This document shows positions 35,501 to 42,849 of a stretch of 64,000 nucleotides of DNA, piece after piece. The number at the start of each line of letters is the position of its first letter. Position 1 is the first letter of the stretch. Under the pieces are notes generated by a model. The model saw nothing but the letters and a program-made list of their open reading frames with translations. It did not search any database and had not been told where the DNA came from. The DNA comes from Halobaculum saliterrae. Its GTDB lineage: Archaea > Halobacteriota > Halobacteria > Halobacteriales > Haloferacaceae. The translations under genes and the position numbers were made by a program. Location of the stretch: the NCBI RefSeq assembly GCF_009831625.1, contig NZ_WUUS01000003.1, positions 327,842 to 391,841 of the forward strand, read 5' to 3'.

Positions 35501-35549
35501 GACGCGCCCGCGGTCGGTATACGCCGGTTCGACTCCGGCGGCGCGTCCT
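35501..35549 (+). ncRNA. tRNA-like mini-structure (acceptor stem plus T-arm)
   Basis: GACGCGCC (35501-35508) pairs exactly with GGCGCGTC (35540-35547). Directly inside the 3' strand is GCCGG-TTCGACT-CCGGC (35523-35539), a canonical T-arm with a TTCGACT loop. Only 14 bases replace the D and anticodon arms. The two helices stack as in a tRNA minihelix. A translated frame from 35487 crosses it, but a better start is the ATG at 35550, one base beyond. It may be a captured tRNA 3' half or a structured leader. Confidence 0.5.
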
Positions 35550-36116
35550 ATGGTCCGCACCATACTGGTCGGCCTGCTACTGGTATCCCTGCTCGTCGTC
35601 CCCGCGACGACAGTCGCCAAAGAGTCGCCGACCGCGACCCCGACAACTGAAACCACGCCGGGGCCTGCCGACGATGAGCGGCCCGGTGAAGCTGAGGTCT
35701 TCGGTGACCCGGCCGTCTACATCGAGAGCTGGTCGTACTCCGACGGCGTGTTTCGCATCGTCTTCAACAGCAGCGCCTACCGCCCGTCGCTCACGCTGAC
35801 CGCGCCCGTCGAACACTCTCAGAAGGGAGCCAATCGCGGCGCCGTCATCTCCCGTGAGCTGCTTCGCGGCTCGACCGTCGTCGAGATCGCCTCGCCGACC
35901 GGAGAGGTCTCCATCACGACCTCTACCTCCATCCGATCGGGCGTTTATACCAAGCTCGACGCCGACGAAGGCGGCGCACTCGTCGCCGGGCCATGGGACG
36001 GCACCGACGTGAGAGACGCCGGGATCGGGGGCTCCCTTGGTGTCGCTCTCGCCGTCGTCCTCGGCGCGCTGTCAGTCGTCTCTGGCGACTCCAACGAGGG
36101 TGAGCGCATCGCATGA
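35550..36116 (+). CDS. Secreted/anchored protein of the virion module (188 aa)
   Basis: This start gives a clean signal peptide (MVRTILVGLLLVSLLVVPAT). After it come a Thr/Pro-rich linker, a beta-rich central domain (YIESWSYSDGVFRIVFNSSA, PTGEVSITTSTS) and a C-terminal membrane helix (LGVALAVVLGALSVVSG). Topology suggests a virion or cell-surface protein like the ORF between spike and NTPase in pleolipoviruses. The ATG at 35487 would add 21 residues encoded by the tRNA-like hairpin. Its TGA overlaps the next ATG. Confidence 0.65.
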   Translation: MVRTILVGLLLVSLLVVPATTVAKESPTATPTTETTPGPADDERPGEAEVFGDPAVYIESWSYSDGVFRIVFNSSAYRPSLTLTAPVEHSQKGANRGAVISRELLRGSTVVEIASPTGEVSITTSTSIRSGVYTKLDADEGGALVAGPWDGTDVRDAGIGGSLGVALAVVLGALSVVSGDSNEGERIA

Positions 36117-36199
36117 CGCCTGTCCTCGAAGCCGTCGCCGGCCTGCTCGTCGTTGGTGGCTCCATGCTCGTCCTCGCGTGGGAGGTGACCCATGCCTGA
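36113..36199 (+). CDS. 28-residue membrane microprotein
   Basis: This tiny gene reads MTPVLEAVAGLLVVGGSMLV with a short tail, a single hydrophobic helix. Its ATG overlaps the previous TGA and it overlaps the next ATG by eight bases. A GGAGGTGA Shine-Dalgarno sequence for the next gene lies within it at 36181-36188. It is probably a real microprotein given this tight coupling, though it might only serve to link translation. Confidence 0.5.
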   Translation: MTPVLEAVAGLLVVGGSMLVLAWEVTHA

Positions 36200-37052
36200 A
36201 GATCGCTCGGACGGCGCCAGCGACGCCGACCGCCGGACGCAGGCGAACCGCGCGGGAACCTCCGACCACCTGCAAAGCGACCCGCGACAGTCGACGTTCT
36301 GGACGACCGTCGGCTTTGTCGCCTCGCGCTGGCCCTACCTCGTCGCTGCGGGCCTCGCTGGCTTCCTCGTTGCCTCGCTCGCCCTCGGAGTCACTTTCCC
36401 CCGCAACGCCCGCATCATCGGCCTGAGCGCCGGCCTGTCGGCCCTGCTGCTCGGGCGTCCAGTCTGGTCCCGCGTCAAGTCGCTGCTGTGGAACCCGTCG
36501 AACCTGCTGCTCGTCGACCTCGACGCCGACGATCGTTCCGGCGGCGGCGCGTGGCTCGTTCCGACTTCGGCTTACCGTGATAAGTGGAAGTGCATCGAGG
36601 GCTCGCCCTACTGGCTCACACCAAATCTGATCGTTACTCGAGGCGTCGACTTCGCGGAGAAGGAGTTCCGCGGCACCTGGCGCGGCACGCTCTCGGACGC
36701 CGAGCTGCTCCAGGCGATCGAAGCGATCCGGACCTGCCGCGACCAGCTCGAAGAAGACGCCCAGAAGGGCCGACGCCTCGACGCTCAGGGATGGATCATC
36801 ATCCAGCGCGCGGCACACGCAGGTGTTCGCAAGGTGATCGAGACGTTCGAAGCGGGCACGCTGCCCGACGAAGGCGACGGGCTCGACGCTGCGATCTCCG
36901 ACGCACTCGATGACCTCGGGCTCGAACGTGGGCTCTCGCGCGTCGACGAAGACTCGCCGGAGGACTTCATCACCGAATTGGACCTGGACGTGAGCGACGT
37001 TACTGGCGGCGGCCTGCCCCGACAGGGGCCGGAGGCACCCGCCGATGACTGA
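36192..37052 (+). CDS. Membrane protein of the virion module (286 aa), pleolipovirus ORF7-like
   Basis: The acidic N-terminus (40 residues) is followed by two hydrophobic helices (about 45-70 and 78-95) and a long soluble C-terminal domain (DLDADDRSGGGAWLVPTSAY, LIVTRGVDFAEKEFRG, coiled-coil 180-215). A perfect GGAGGTGA site lies three bases ahead of the ATG. Position before the NTPase matches the membrane protein called ORF7 in pleolipoviruses. Function there is unknown. Confidence 0.65.
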   Translation: MPEDRSDGASDADRRTQANRAGTSDHLQSDPRQSTFWTTVGFVASRWPYLVAAGLAGFLVASLALGVTFPRNARIIGLSAGLSALLLGRPVWSRVKSLLWNPSNLLLVDLDADDRSGGGAWLVPTSAYRDKWKCIEGSPYWLTPNLIVTRGVDFAEKEFRGTWRGTLSDAELLQAIEAIRTCRDQLEEDAQKGRRLDAQGWIIIQRAAHAGVRKVIETFEAGTLPDEGDGLDAAISDALDDLGLERGLSRVDEDSPEDFITELDLDVSDVTGGGLPRQGPEAPADD

Positions 37053-37167
37053 GGCCGTCTGCGCGACGTGCGCGACACCCGTCCGCGTTCGCGTCGTCGA
37101 CGACTGGCACCTCGGCGAGTACACGGAAGTGATCTGCCCGACCTGCGACGGCGGTGATCTCCGATGA
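37045..37167 (+). CDS. 40-residue zinc-ribbon microprotein
   Basis: It contains VCATCATPVRVRVV and ICPTCDGGD, two CxxC pairs with 22 residues between. It starts inside the previous gene, overlapping by eight bases, and its TGA overlaps the ATG of the NTPase. This makes it a coupled intergenic microprotein. Too short for the track that listed longer frames, it is still likely translated. A single zinc ion would hold it together. Confidence 0.55.
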   Translation: MTEAVCATCATPVRVRVVDDWHLGEYTEVICPTCDGGDLR

Positions 37168-38096
37168 CCGACGTGGACGAGCAGGTATTCACCGCGGCGA
37201 AGCTCGCCGAACAGGCGCGCGGTGACCTCGATACCACGCTCGACCTCCACCGGCACGCGGGCGTGATGGCTGATACTGACCACGCGAACGCGCTCTCGTT
37301 CCTCGCAGACGTCGACGGCTGGTCCCGGTCGTCGCTCCGTGCGTCGGTCGAACCGACACTAAACACGGCCGAGGCGACCCGCGCGGTGATGGACGGCCGT
37401 CGCGAACAGCTGGCGACGATCGTCGGTCTGACAGAAGCCGAGTTGACTGCCTCCCAAATGCGACTACTCGCGCAGCTCTCCGACGCGCTCGACAACCACG
37501 GCGCCCCCGCGTTCGTCTCGGTCGGCGGGAACCCGGAGACGGGCAAGACGAACGCCGGGTGGCTCCTGATCGAACTGCGAAAGCAGCTCGTCGACAATCT
37601 CTTGGTCCTCTCGAACGCAGCCGGGTCGCTGACCGACATACGTGTGACATCGATGCACGAGTTGACCGAGCTGCTGATCAAACATCGCGACCGCCCGAAG
37701 GCCGTGCTACTCGACGAGTGCTCCACGCACATGGACGCACGGACACACAGTCGCGAGGTCGCCACGCAGTGGACACCGGTCGCCAAGCGGATGGCGAAGC
37801 TCGGCGTCGACGTGCAGTTGAACGTGGTCCACTCGGGGAAAGACTATCACCCGGAAGGAAAGCGACTGACGACGCTCGGTGTCTGGAAATCAGAGAAGAC
37901 GGAAGCAGAGTTCTTCTCGAACTGGGCGGCTGACGCCGACCGTCCGTCGAACCCGATCTTCTCTGCCCCAGTCGGCGATCTGGAGCCAACGAGTATTGAA
38001 TACGATCCCGACGATACCGCGCCGTGGTCTTGGAATCTCGAAGACGGACTGTTCGAGGCCGATCGAGATTGGGATGGTTACCTTGAGATATTATAG
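37164..38096 (+). CDS. NTPase, pleolipovirus VP8-like
   Basis: This 310-residue protein has a Walker A loop GGNPETGKTN (residues 121-130), a Walker B strand VLLDE (181-185) and a polar Gln/His switch region. The N-terminal 100 residues are helical. An AAA/ASCE NTPase at the end of the structural block corresponds to VP8 in pleolipoviruses, which may act in genome handling or assembly. Its last six bases overlap the 3' end of the convergent AT-rich gene. Confidence 0.75.
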   Translation: MTDVDEQVFTAAKLAEQARGDLDTTLDLHRHAGVMADTDHANALSFLADVDGWSRSSLRASVEPTLNTAEATRAVMDGRREQLATIVGLTEAELTASQMRLLAQLSDALDNHGAPAFVSVGGNPETGKTNAGWLLIELRKQLVDNLLVLSNAAGSLTDIRVTSMHELTELLIKHRDRPKAVLLDECSTHMDARTHSREVATQWTPVAKRMAKLGVDVQLNVVHSGKDYHPEGKRLTTLGVWKSEKTEAEFFSNWAADADRPSNPIFSAPVGDLEPTSIEYDPDDTAPWSWNLEDGLFEADRDWDGYLEIL

Positions 38097-38969
38097 AACT
38101 TCCTCGGATTCCGGGTTGCCAGGATAGTTAGTTGGATAGTTCTTTGTAAAGTCTGCTGCTAAAATTGCTTTATCGACCAATTCAGCGACTGTCATCCCTT
38201 CCGAATACTCTGCAACGACTGCGAGGGGTACAATATAAAATTCATTCCCTGCTTTGTCTTCAAATGTTATTTTTAAACTTACTAGTAATACTTCTCCATC
38301 GTCAAAATTATATGTATAGTCGTCATTTAAATGGTTGGCAACTACGTAGTCTACACCTTCCTTCTCTGAATGACCATATATCGCATTACTAAAGGTGAAC
38401 AGATCCGTCTCTCCTGGTCGAATAATTGAGGGAGGACTACCAATACCCATACTTTCCCGGTTTAATGATGAAACGGCTTGCTTATTCTCAATTATTGGTT
38501 TAACATGTTCATAACCAGGATTTTCTGGTATCCTTAGTTCATTAGTTGAATCTATATTCAAAGTGTAGCAAATATTTAATGCTTCACCTTGGCCATCATT
38601 TTTTAAATTGATATATACCTTGGTAAAGTTGACAGGCTCTTCAACACCTTCTGTAGTTGTTGTTTTTACAAAGAAAGGCTTTGAGTGTGTTATAATTGGC
38701 CTTATTTCTCGTTCTTTCATCACTTGTTGACTTCTCATTATCTCCTCCTGGTTTCTAGCAATGTCTGATTGCTGTCTATAAAAATATATTAGTAATAAAG
38801 ACAAACTTCCAGAAATAATGACACTCCCCGCGTCCAAGGCTCTCTCCCCGAATATCTCTACAACAATTTGTATTAGTACGACGGAAAAAAGAGCGAAAAA
38901 CACCAAAATCAATCCGATGTCTATTAAGTCTCTTTTTTCATGCATTACTATGTCTTTAGAAGCGATCAT
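38091..38969 (-). CDS. AT-rich membrane protein gene, probable recent import (292 aa)
   Basis: This gene is strikingly AT-rich (about 35-40% G+C by eye in a genome near 67%), so it stands apart from everything around it. The protein has two N-terminal hydrophobic helices (GLILVFFALFSVVLIQIVV and AGSVIISGSLSLLLIYF), a coiled-coil linker (QEEIMRSQQVMKERE) and a beta-rich Ig-like domain. It resembles membrane-anchored proteins of unknown function. It converges with the NTPase, overlapping by six bases. Such inserted genes are often morons that benefit the host or block other viruses, but no defence domain is recognised. Confidence 0.7.
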   Translation of the reverse strand: MIASKDIVMHEKRDLIDIGLILVFFALFSVVLIQIVVEIFGERALDAGSVIISGSLSLLLIYFYRQQSDIARNQEEIMRSQQVMKEREIRPIITHSKPFFVKTTTTEGVEEPVNFTKVYINLKNDGQGEALNICYTLNIDSTNELRIPENPGYEHVKPIIENKQAVSSLNRESMGIGSPPSIIRPGETDLFTFSNAIYGHSEKEGVDYVVANHLNDDYTYNFDDGEVLLVSLKITFEDKAGNEFYIVPLAVVAEYSEGMTVAELVDKAILAADFTKNYPTNYPGNPESEEVL

Positions 38970-39122
38970 CCAGGCTAATATACAGTTCTTATGATATCTC
39001 TACACAAGGAATCAACCTCAAGCGACCTGTCGTGCATCCTTCCTTCTCTCCTCGTAAGGAGCGAGCCGATGGGAGGTGGCGCGCGAGTGGCCCCCTGTGG
39101 GTTCGAGCGCGCCCCGACCCGG

Positions 39123-39914
39123 CTATTCGACGAACTCCAAGTTCTCGGGCTTGTACGTGTAGAGCTTGATCCCCTGATCGTCGCAGTACGACGAGAGCAA
39201 CGCCTTGCTGAATCCCTGCCAGTCTCCTGGTCCCTCGTCCAACGAGCTGGGGAACGCTACCCGGACTGCCTCGCCATCGAGTTCCTGACCGTAGAGTTCG
39301 ACCTTCGTCTCCGGCGGCAGCACCTCGACGACGACCGCCTCTGACGCCTCCTCGTCGTCGGCCCGCTTCACCCGATCGCCCGGGTGGAACGGGTTGTCCG
39401 GCTTCTGATTCATGTGCGCCGTGTTCGGTCCGAGGTCCTGCAGGCTGTTCATCGGCTGCGCCGCCAAGTGTTGCAATTTCTCGGGCTCGTCGCCGGAGTA
39501 CGCCTCGCCCGTTCGTACCTTCGATTTCAGAACTGCCATGTGCTCCCATCCAAGGAGGATCAGCGAGTCCTCGTTGTCGCGGTGCCACGCCATCACGATG
39601 ATATCGTCCTCCGAATCGTTCTCGACGAGTGTTTGCGGAAGGAAGGCAGACACGTCACGCGAGGTCTTCACGTCGATCTTGTATCCAAACACCTCGAAGT
39701 CGTGTCCAGAGAAGCTCTCGGGGTTACATCGCCGCATCGCGTCCTCGTTCTCCCACTCCCACATCTCCGCCGGGACGTACTCTCGACAGAACTGCTCGAA
39801 CGCGATCTCCCCGAGGTTCCCCACACGCTTCTTTCCGATATCCTCCGCACCCTGCTGTTTCGCCTGGTAGTCAGCTCGGGAGCGATCGATCTCGTCTGGC
39901 GTGAACTGATACAC
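39123..39914 (-). CDS. PD-(D/E)XK nuclease-like protein (263 aa)
   Basis: The N-terminal domain shows the restriction-endonuclease pattern: a GNLGEIAFEQF helix (Glu36), HDFEVFGYKI strand (Asp72) and IDVKTSRD (Asp81, Lys83). The rest (about 110-263) is a mixed domain with HPGDRVKRADDEE and EVLPPETKVELYG, the latter reminiscent of SH3-like or transglutaminase-related DNA-binding folds. It could be a provirus nuclease for recombination, or an anti-host/anti-virus nuclease. It is monocistronic on the minus strand. Confidence 0.6.
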   Translation of the reverse strand: MYQFTPDEIDRSRADYQAKQQGAEDIGKKRVGNLGEIAFEQFCREYVPAEMWEWENEDAMRRCNPESFSGHDFEVFGYKIDVKTSRDVSAFLPQTLVENDSEDDIIVMAWHRDNEDSLILLGWEHMAVLKSKVRTGEAYSGDEPEKLQHLAAQPMNSLQDLGPNTAHMNQKPDNPFHPGDRVKRADDEEASEAVVVEVLPPETKVELYGQELDGEAVRVAFPSSLDEGPGDWQGFSKALLSSYCDDQGIKLYTYKPENLEFVE

Positions 39915-40000
39915 TATTCACCGCACTGCAGAGTTGTAATTTATACTTACCTGTCCAAATTTCCTGTTTCAATATTCAGGGCGATCCTGTCGCCGAGCCC

Positions 40001-40309
40001 TTAGAGATCGTCCTCGTTGAGTTCACCGACCAGATACGCCTCTCCTTTTTCGGTGATCCGGTAGTGCCCTTGGCCGGTGTCGGTTTTCTCCACCATGTCG
40101 TGGTCAAGAAGTTCTGAAAGACGAGAAGAGATGTGTTGTCGCGTGAGATCGAGGTTCGCACTCATTATTGAGGGCGACAGAATGAGGCCGGATTCCTCTA
40201 ATAGTTCGAGAATCCGGTCGTCGCTCGGATATTGCATCCAGTCTGCCCTCGCTCGCATTGAATAGAGTATCTTTAACCAGCCTGTTAGCAACTCCGGACG
40301 GTCGCTCAT
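40001..40309 (-). CDS. Winged-helix repressor, PhiH1-repressor-like
   Basis: This 102-residue protein reads DWMQYPSDDRILELLEESG, a helix-turn-helix (LDLTRQHISSRLSELLDHDM) and a wing (KTDTGQGHYRITEKGEAYL). It matches the phage PhiH1 repressor family common in haloarchaeal proviruses, which maintains lysogeny. A perfect inverted repeat sits 13 bases upstream of its ATG, suggesting autoregulation. It is divergent from the integrase. Confidence 0.85.
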   Translation of the reverse strand: MSDRPELLTGWLKILYSMRARADWMQYPSDDRILELLEESGLILSPSIMSANLDLTRQHISSRLSELLDHDMVEKTDTGQGHYRITEKGEAYLVGELNEDDL

Positions 40310-40321
40310 TGGTTTTCAGAA

Positions 40322-40339
40322 AGTCAGAATAATCTGACT
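40322..40339. promoter_or_regulatory. Operator candidate of the PhiH1-like repressor
   Basis: AGTCAGA-ATAA-TCTGACT is an exact 7-bp inverted repeat with a 4-base spacer. It lies 13-30 bases before the repressor start codon, where it would block transcription in a mostly leaderless organism. No other copy was noticed in the provirus. Confidence 0.6.
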
Positions 40340-40387
40340 CTACGTTAAGATAGAACTAAGTGCCTTCCTTTCATCGCCTCGTAGCAA

Positions 40388-40483
40388 CGGAAGCACTTCC
40401 GGACGCGTCGCTGCTCGACGAGTCCTCGAAGGAAAGCGGGCCGCGCTGTTGACGCAGCCGGCCCGCACGGGCTTCCTGCCGTG
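40388..40483. repeat. Cluster of inverted repeats between repressor and integrase
   Basis: Within about 100 bases of the 327-base gene-free gap 40310-40636 are CGGAAG-CA-CTTCCG (40388-40401), GCGGGCC...GGCCCGC (40436-40466, with an inner GCTG/CAGC pair) and CACGG...CCGTG (40466-40483). The open frames crossing the gap have no good start. This structure could be a replication origin, a cis-acting recombination element or a small RNA. Confidence 0.55.
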
Positions 40484-40604
40484 ACAGAAAGCCATGTACG
40501 ACCATTCGAACCGCGGTAATGAATCCGCCGAATCGCATATAAAGAACTCCACCCCGTATGCGGAGCGGAAGTGGTTCCACTTTCACTCCGGACAAGGCTC
40601 GCTC

Positions 40605-40614
40605 TCAAATAACC
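40605..40614 (+). promoter_or_regulatory. TATA-like element of the integrase gene
   Basis: TCAAATAACC lies about 23-32 bases upstream of the ATG at 40637, the expected position for an archaeal TATA box on a leaderless transcript. Confidence 0.4.
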
Positions 40615-40636
40615 ATCCGGCGTCAGGGTGGAATGC

Positions 40637-41680
40637 ATGAGCGACGAGTTGCAGCCGATCACGCCCTCCGAAGCTCGCGATCTCCACCTGGAGGCCATGA
40701 AGGAGAACGCGGCCGAGTGGACTCGGGTTTCCCACCGGAGCCACCTGCGCGCCTTCGTAGAGTGGTGTCGGACCGAGGCAGGCATCGACAACATGAACGA
40801 GCTGACCGGACGCGACCTCTACCAGTTCCGCGTCTGGCGCCGCGAAGGCGGCTACAGTAAAGGCAAAAACGACACGCTGGCCCCGAAGACACTCGACTCC
40901 GCGCTCACAACGGCGCGTTCGTTTCTCCGCTTCTGCGCGCAGATCGAGGCGGTCGAAGACGGCCTGCACGAGAAGGTGATCCTCCCGACGCTCTCCGCGT
41001 CCTCTGAGGTGAGCGATTCGACGATCGCACCCGAACGCGTCCCGCCGATCATTGACTACCTCGAACGCTACGAGTACGCGAGTCGGGATCACGTAGTCTG
41101 GACGTTGGTCTGGCACACCGGCGCCCGACTCGGAGCCGTCCGCGCGCTCGATCTCGAAGACTGTGACCTCGACGGTCGGAAGCCGGGGATCGAGTTCGTC
41201 CATCGGCCGGAGACTGAGACCCCGCTGAAGAACGACGAACGCGGAGAGCGGTTCAACCGCGTCAGCGATCACGTTGCGGCCACGCTCCAGGACTACATCG
41301 ACGGACCGCGGATCAACGCTCGCGACGAACACGGTCGCTTCCCGCTGGTCACGACTGAGAACGGGCGAATCTCTCGAACTGCGGTCCGGGATACGTTCTA
41401 CCGGTGGACTCGTCCGTGCCACTTGGGCGATGAGTGCCCGCATGATGAGGATCCGGAGACGTGCGAGGCGACGATGTTCAATAAGATGAGCAAGTGTCCG
41501 TCAGCTCGCTCGCCCCACGACGTTCGCAAGGCACGCGTGACGAAGTATCGGAACGACGGCGTTCCTCGAGGCGTGGTCTCGGACCGGCTGGATACCTCCG
41601 AGGCGGTGCTGGACAAGCACTACGATCGGGCGTCGAAGCGTGAGAAGGCCGACCGTCGCTGGAGGATGATTCAGGAATGA
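40637..41680 (+). CDS. Tyrosine recombinase (provirus integrase)
   Basis: This 347-residue protein has a SAM-like N-terminal core-binding domain (about 10-105) and a catalytic domain with Arg164 (HTGARLGAVRAL), His294-Asp-Val-Arg297 (SPHDVRKAR) and the nucleophile Tyr329 (LDKHYDRAS). An insert of four Cys (261, 267, 276, 287) may bind zinc, as in several haloarchaeal integrases. It lies 52 bases from attR, in keeping with an enzyme that recombines the tRNA-Arg 3' end. ATG 40637 is preferred over the GTG at 40628. Confidence 0.95.
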   Translation: MSDELQPITPSEARDLHLEAMKENAAEWTRVSHRSHLRAFVEWCRTEAGIDNMNELTGRDLYQFRVWRREGGYSKGKNDTLAPKTLDSALTTARSFLRFCAQIEAVEDGLHEKVILPTLSASSEVSDSTIAPERVPPIIDYLERYEYASRDHVVWTLVWHTGARLGAVRALDLEDCDLDGRKPGIEFVHRPETETPLKNDERGERFNRVSDHVAATLQDYIDGPRINARDEHGRFPLVTTENGRISRTAVRDTFYRWTRPCHLGDECPHDEDPETCEATMFNKMSKCPSARSPHDVRKARVTKYRNDGVPRGVVSDRLDTSEAVLDKHYDRASKREKADRRWRMIQE

Positions 41681-41731
41681 CGGGCGACCCGTTGCATCCC
41701 GTTGCTCTCACGAGGTCGGAATCGGCGAAGG

Positions 41732-41745
41732 CCTGCAGCGCCCAT
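41732..41745 (+). repeat. attR, 14-bp core
   Basis: This is an exact copy of CCTGCAGCGCCCAT from the tRNA-Arg 3' end at 27812. It lies just after the integrase and marks the right end of the provirus. Confidence 0.92.
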
Positions 41746-41888
41746 CCGTTTTCCACTCGTTCCGGCGCCAAACTCGTCACCTGCGAACGTGACGTGCTAG
41801 TCGATCGCATCGATGATGGCGCGGACGAGTCGCCCGATCGATGGTGTTACCGCACCGTCGTCCAAGGTCGGGCGGTGAGTGCATGTAG

Positions 41889-42290
41889 GATGTCGACCGC
41901 GACGGCGCGATCACCCTCGTCGAGGAAGCCGAATCCGAGGGCGTCGAAGAGTTCGCGATGCTCAGCTCGATCAACGCCGATCGGCCCGAGAACAGCCCGG
42001 AAGAGCTGCAGGAGTACCTCCAAGTGAAGGCCGAGGCCGACGAGTACCTGCAGGAGAGCGACCTGACGTACACGATCGTCCGACCCGGCCCGCTGACGAA
42101 CGAGGCCGGCACCGGACGGATCAGAACCGGCACCGATCTCGACGGAGATGACCTCGATATCCCGCGTGAGGACGTCGCCCGGACGTTGGTCACGGCGCTC
42201 GGAGCTGAAAGCACGCACGGCGAACCGTTCGAACTCGTGGCCGGCGACGAGGCGATCGAGGAGGCGTTGCGGGAGCCGCTGGAGGGGTGA
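41889..42290 (+). pseudogene. 5'-truncated NAD(P)-binding SDR-like protein
   Basis: The frame reads DVDRDGAITLVEEAESEGVE, then AMLSSINADRPEN, EADEYLQESDLTYTIVRPGP and a C-terminal tail. These are the middle and end of atypical SDR (NmrA/YwnB-like) NAD(P)-binding proteins, whose start would hold the GxxGxxG loop. That loop, about 60-80 residues, is missing and a TAG precedes the block. It begins 144 bases after attR, so the truncation may relate to integration or excision events. Such proteins act in redox stress sensing. Confidence 0.75.
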
Positions 42291-42452
42291 TCGCTCGATT
42301 CGGCGCGACACGCGAACGGCCACCAGCCTTCCGACGCGGAGGATACCGCGACGTCGCCCGTCGAGACTCCGAGAAGAGACCGATCGGCGGTTGGGTTCCG
42401 ACCCCGTGGTGACGCTCTCCTGTCGTTGGATCGCTATGCGAACGTGTTCACA

Positions 42453-42814
42453 CTACCATTCGGCGTACCGCTCGATCTGTGAACGCAATCGCTCCTCGCC
42501 CTGCATCCCGACGACCTCCTCGGCCTGCTCACCGTCCGTGAACAGGACGAGCGTCGGAACGCCCCGGACGCCGTACGACTGAGCGAGTTGCTGGTCGGCG
42601 TCGACGTCGACTTTCGTGACGGTCGCGACAGGCTCTGCGGCCAGCGTCTCGACGACCGGATCGAGCATCCGGCAGGGGCCACACCAGTCGGCGTGGAAGT
42701 CCGCGAGAACGACGTCGTGTTCCGCGACGATGTCGTCGAGCTGTGACTGCCCGTCGACGTGGAGCGGTTCGTTCGTGGGTGCGGTGCCAGCGTCGGATGG
42801 GGTTCAGTTGCCAT
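42453..42814 (-). pseudogene. Thioredoxin with an N-terminal frameshift
   Basis: The main frame reads HVDGQSQLDDIVAEHDVVLA, the WCGPCR active site, then DVDADQQLAQSYGVRGVPTL and ends at 42453. Upstream, it has no start codon and hits a TGA, while an ATG at 42814 opens a different frame (MATE...). Adding one A near 42804 would make a normal 121-residue thioredoxin (MATETPSDAGTAPTNEPL...). This is either a real one-base loss or a sequencing error. A regulator operator lies 36 bases upstream of the ATG. Confidence 0.8.
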
Positions 42815-42849
42815 CAAGAGTACGGACGCACTGGCAGTACGTAAGAAAT

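Larger units (their letters stand above)
27812..41745 (+). mobile_element. 13.9-kb pleolipovirus-like provirus inserted in tRNA-Arg
   Basis: A 14-bp direct repeat brackets a block that begins inside the tRNA 3' end and finishes just after a tyrosine integrase. Within it lie an HUH-type Rep candidate, a small four-helix membrane protein, a signal-peptide plus C-terminal-anchor spike protein, further small membrane proteins and a Walker NTPase. The membrane-protein/spike/NTPase block follows the conserved order of pleolipovirus genomes, and an integrase with a phage-repressor-like winged-helix gene indicates lysogeny. I assign it to the pleolipovirus group by synteny and architecture. Among known groups an integrating betapleolipovirus such as SNJ2 is the closest idea. 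Presence of a replication-competent form cannot be judged. Confidence 0.8.

Noticed and set aside
39060..39122. A second tRNA-like T-arm near GTGGGTTCGAGCGCGCCCC
   Set aside because: The flanking arms do not pair as a T-stem, unlike the clear case at 35523-35539.
38091..39914. A two-gene anti-virus defence system
   Set aside because: The AT-rich membrane gene and nuclease-like gene are separate transcripts of different composition and neither has a diagnostic defence domain.
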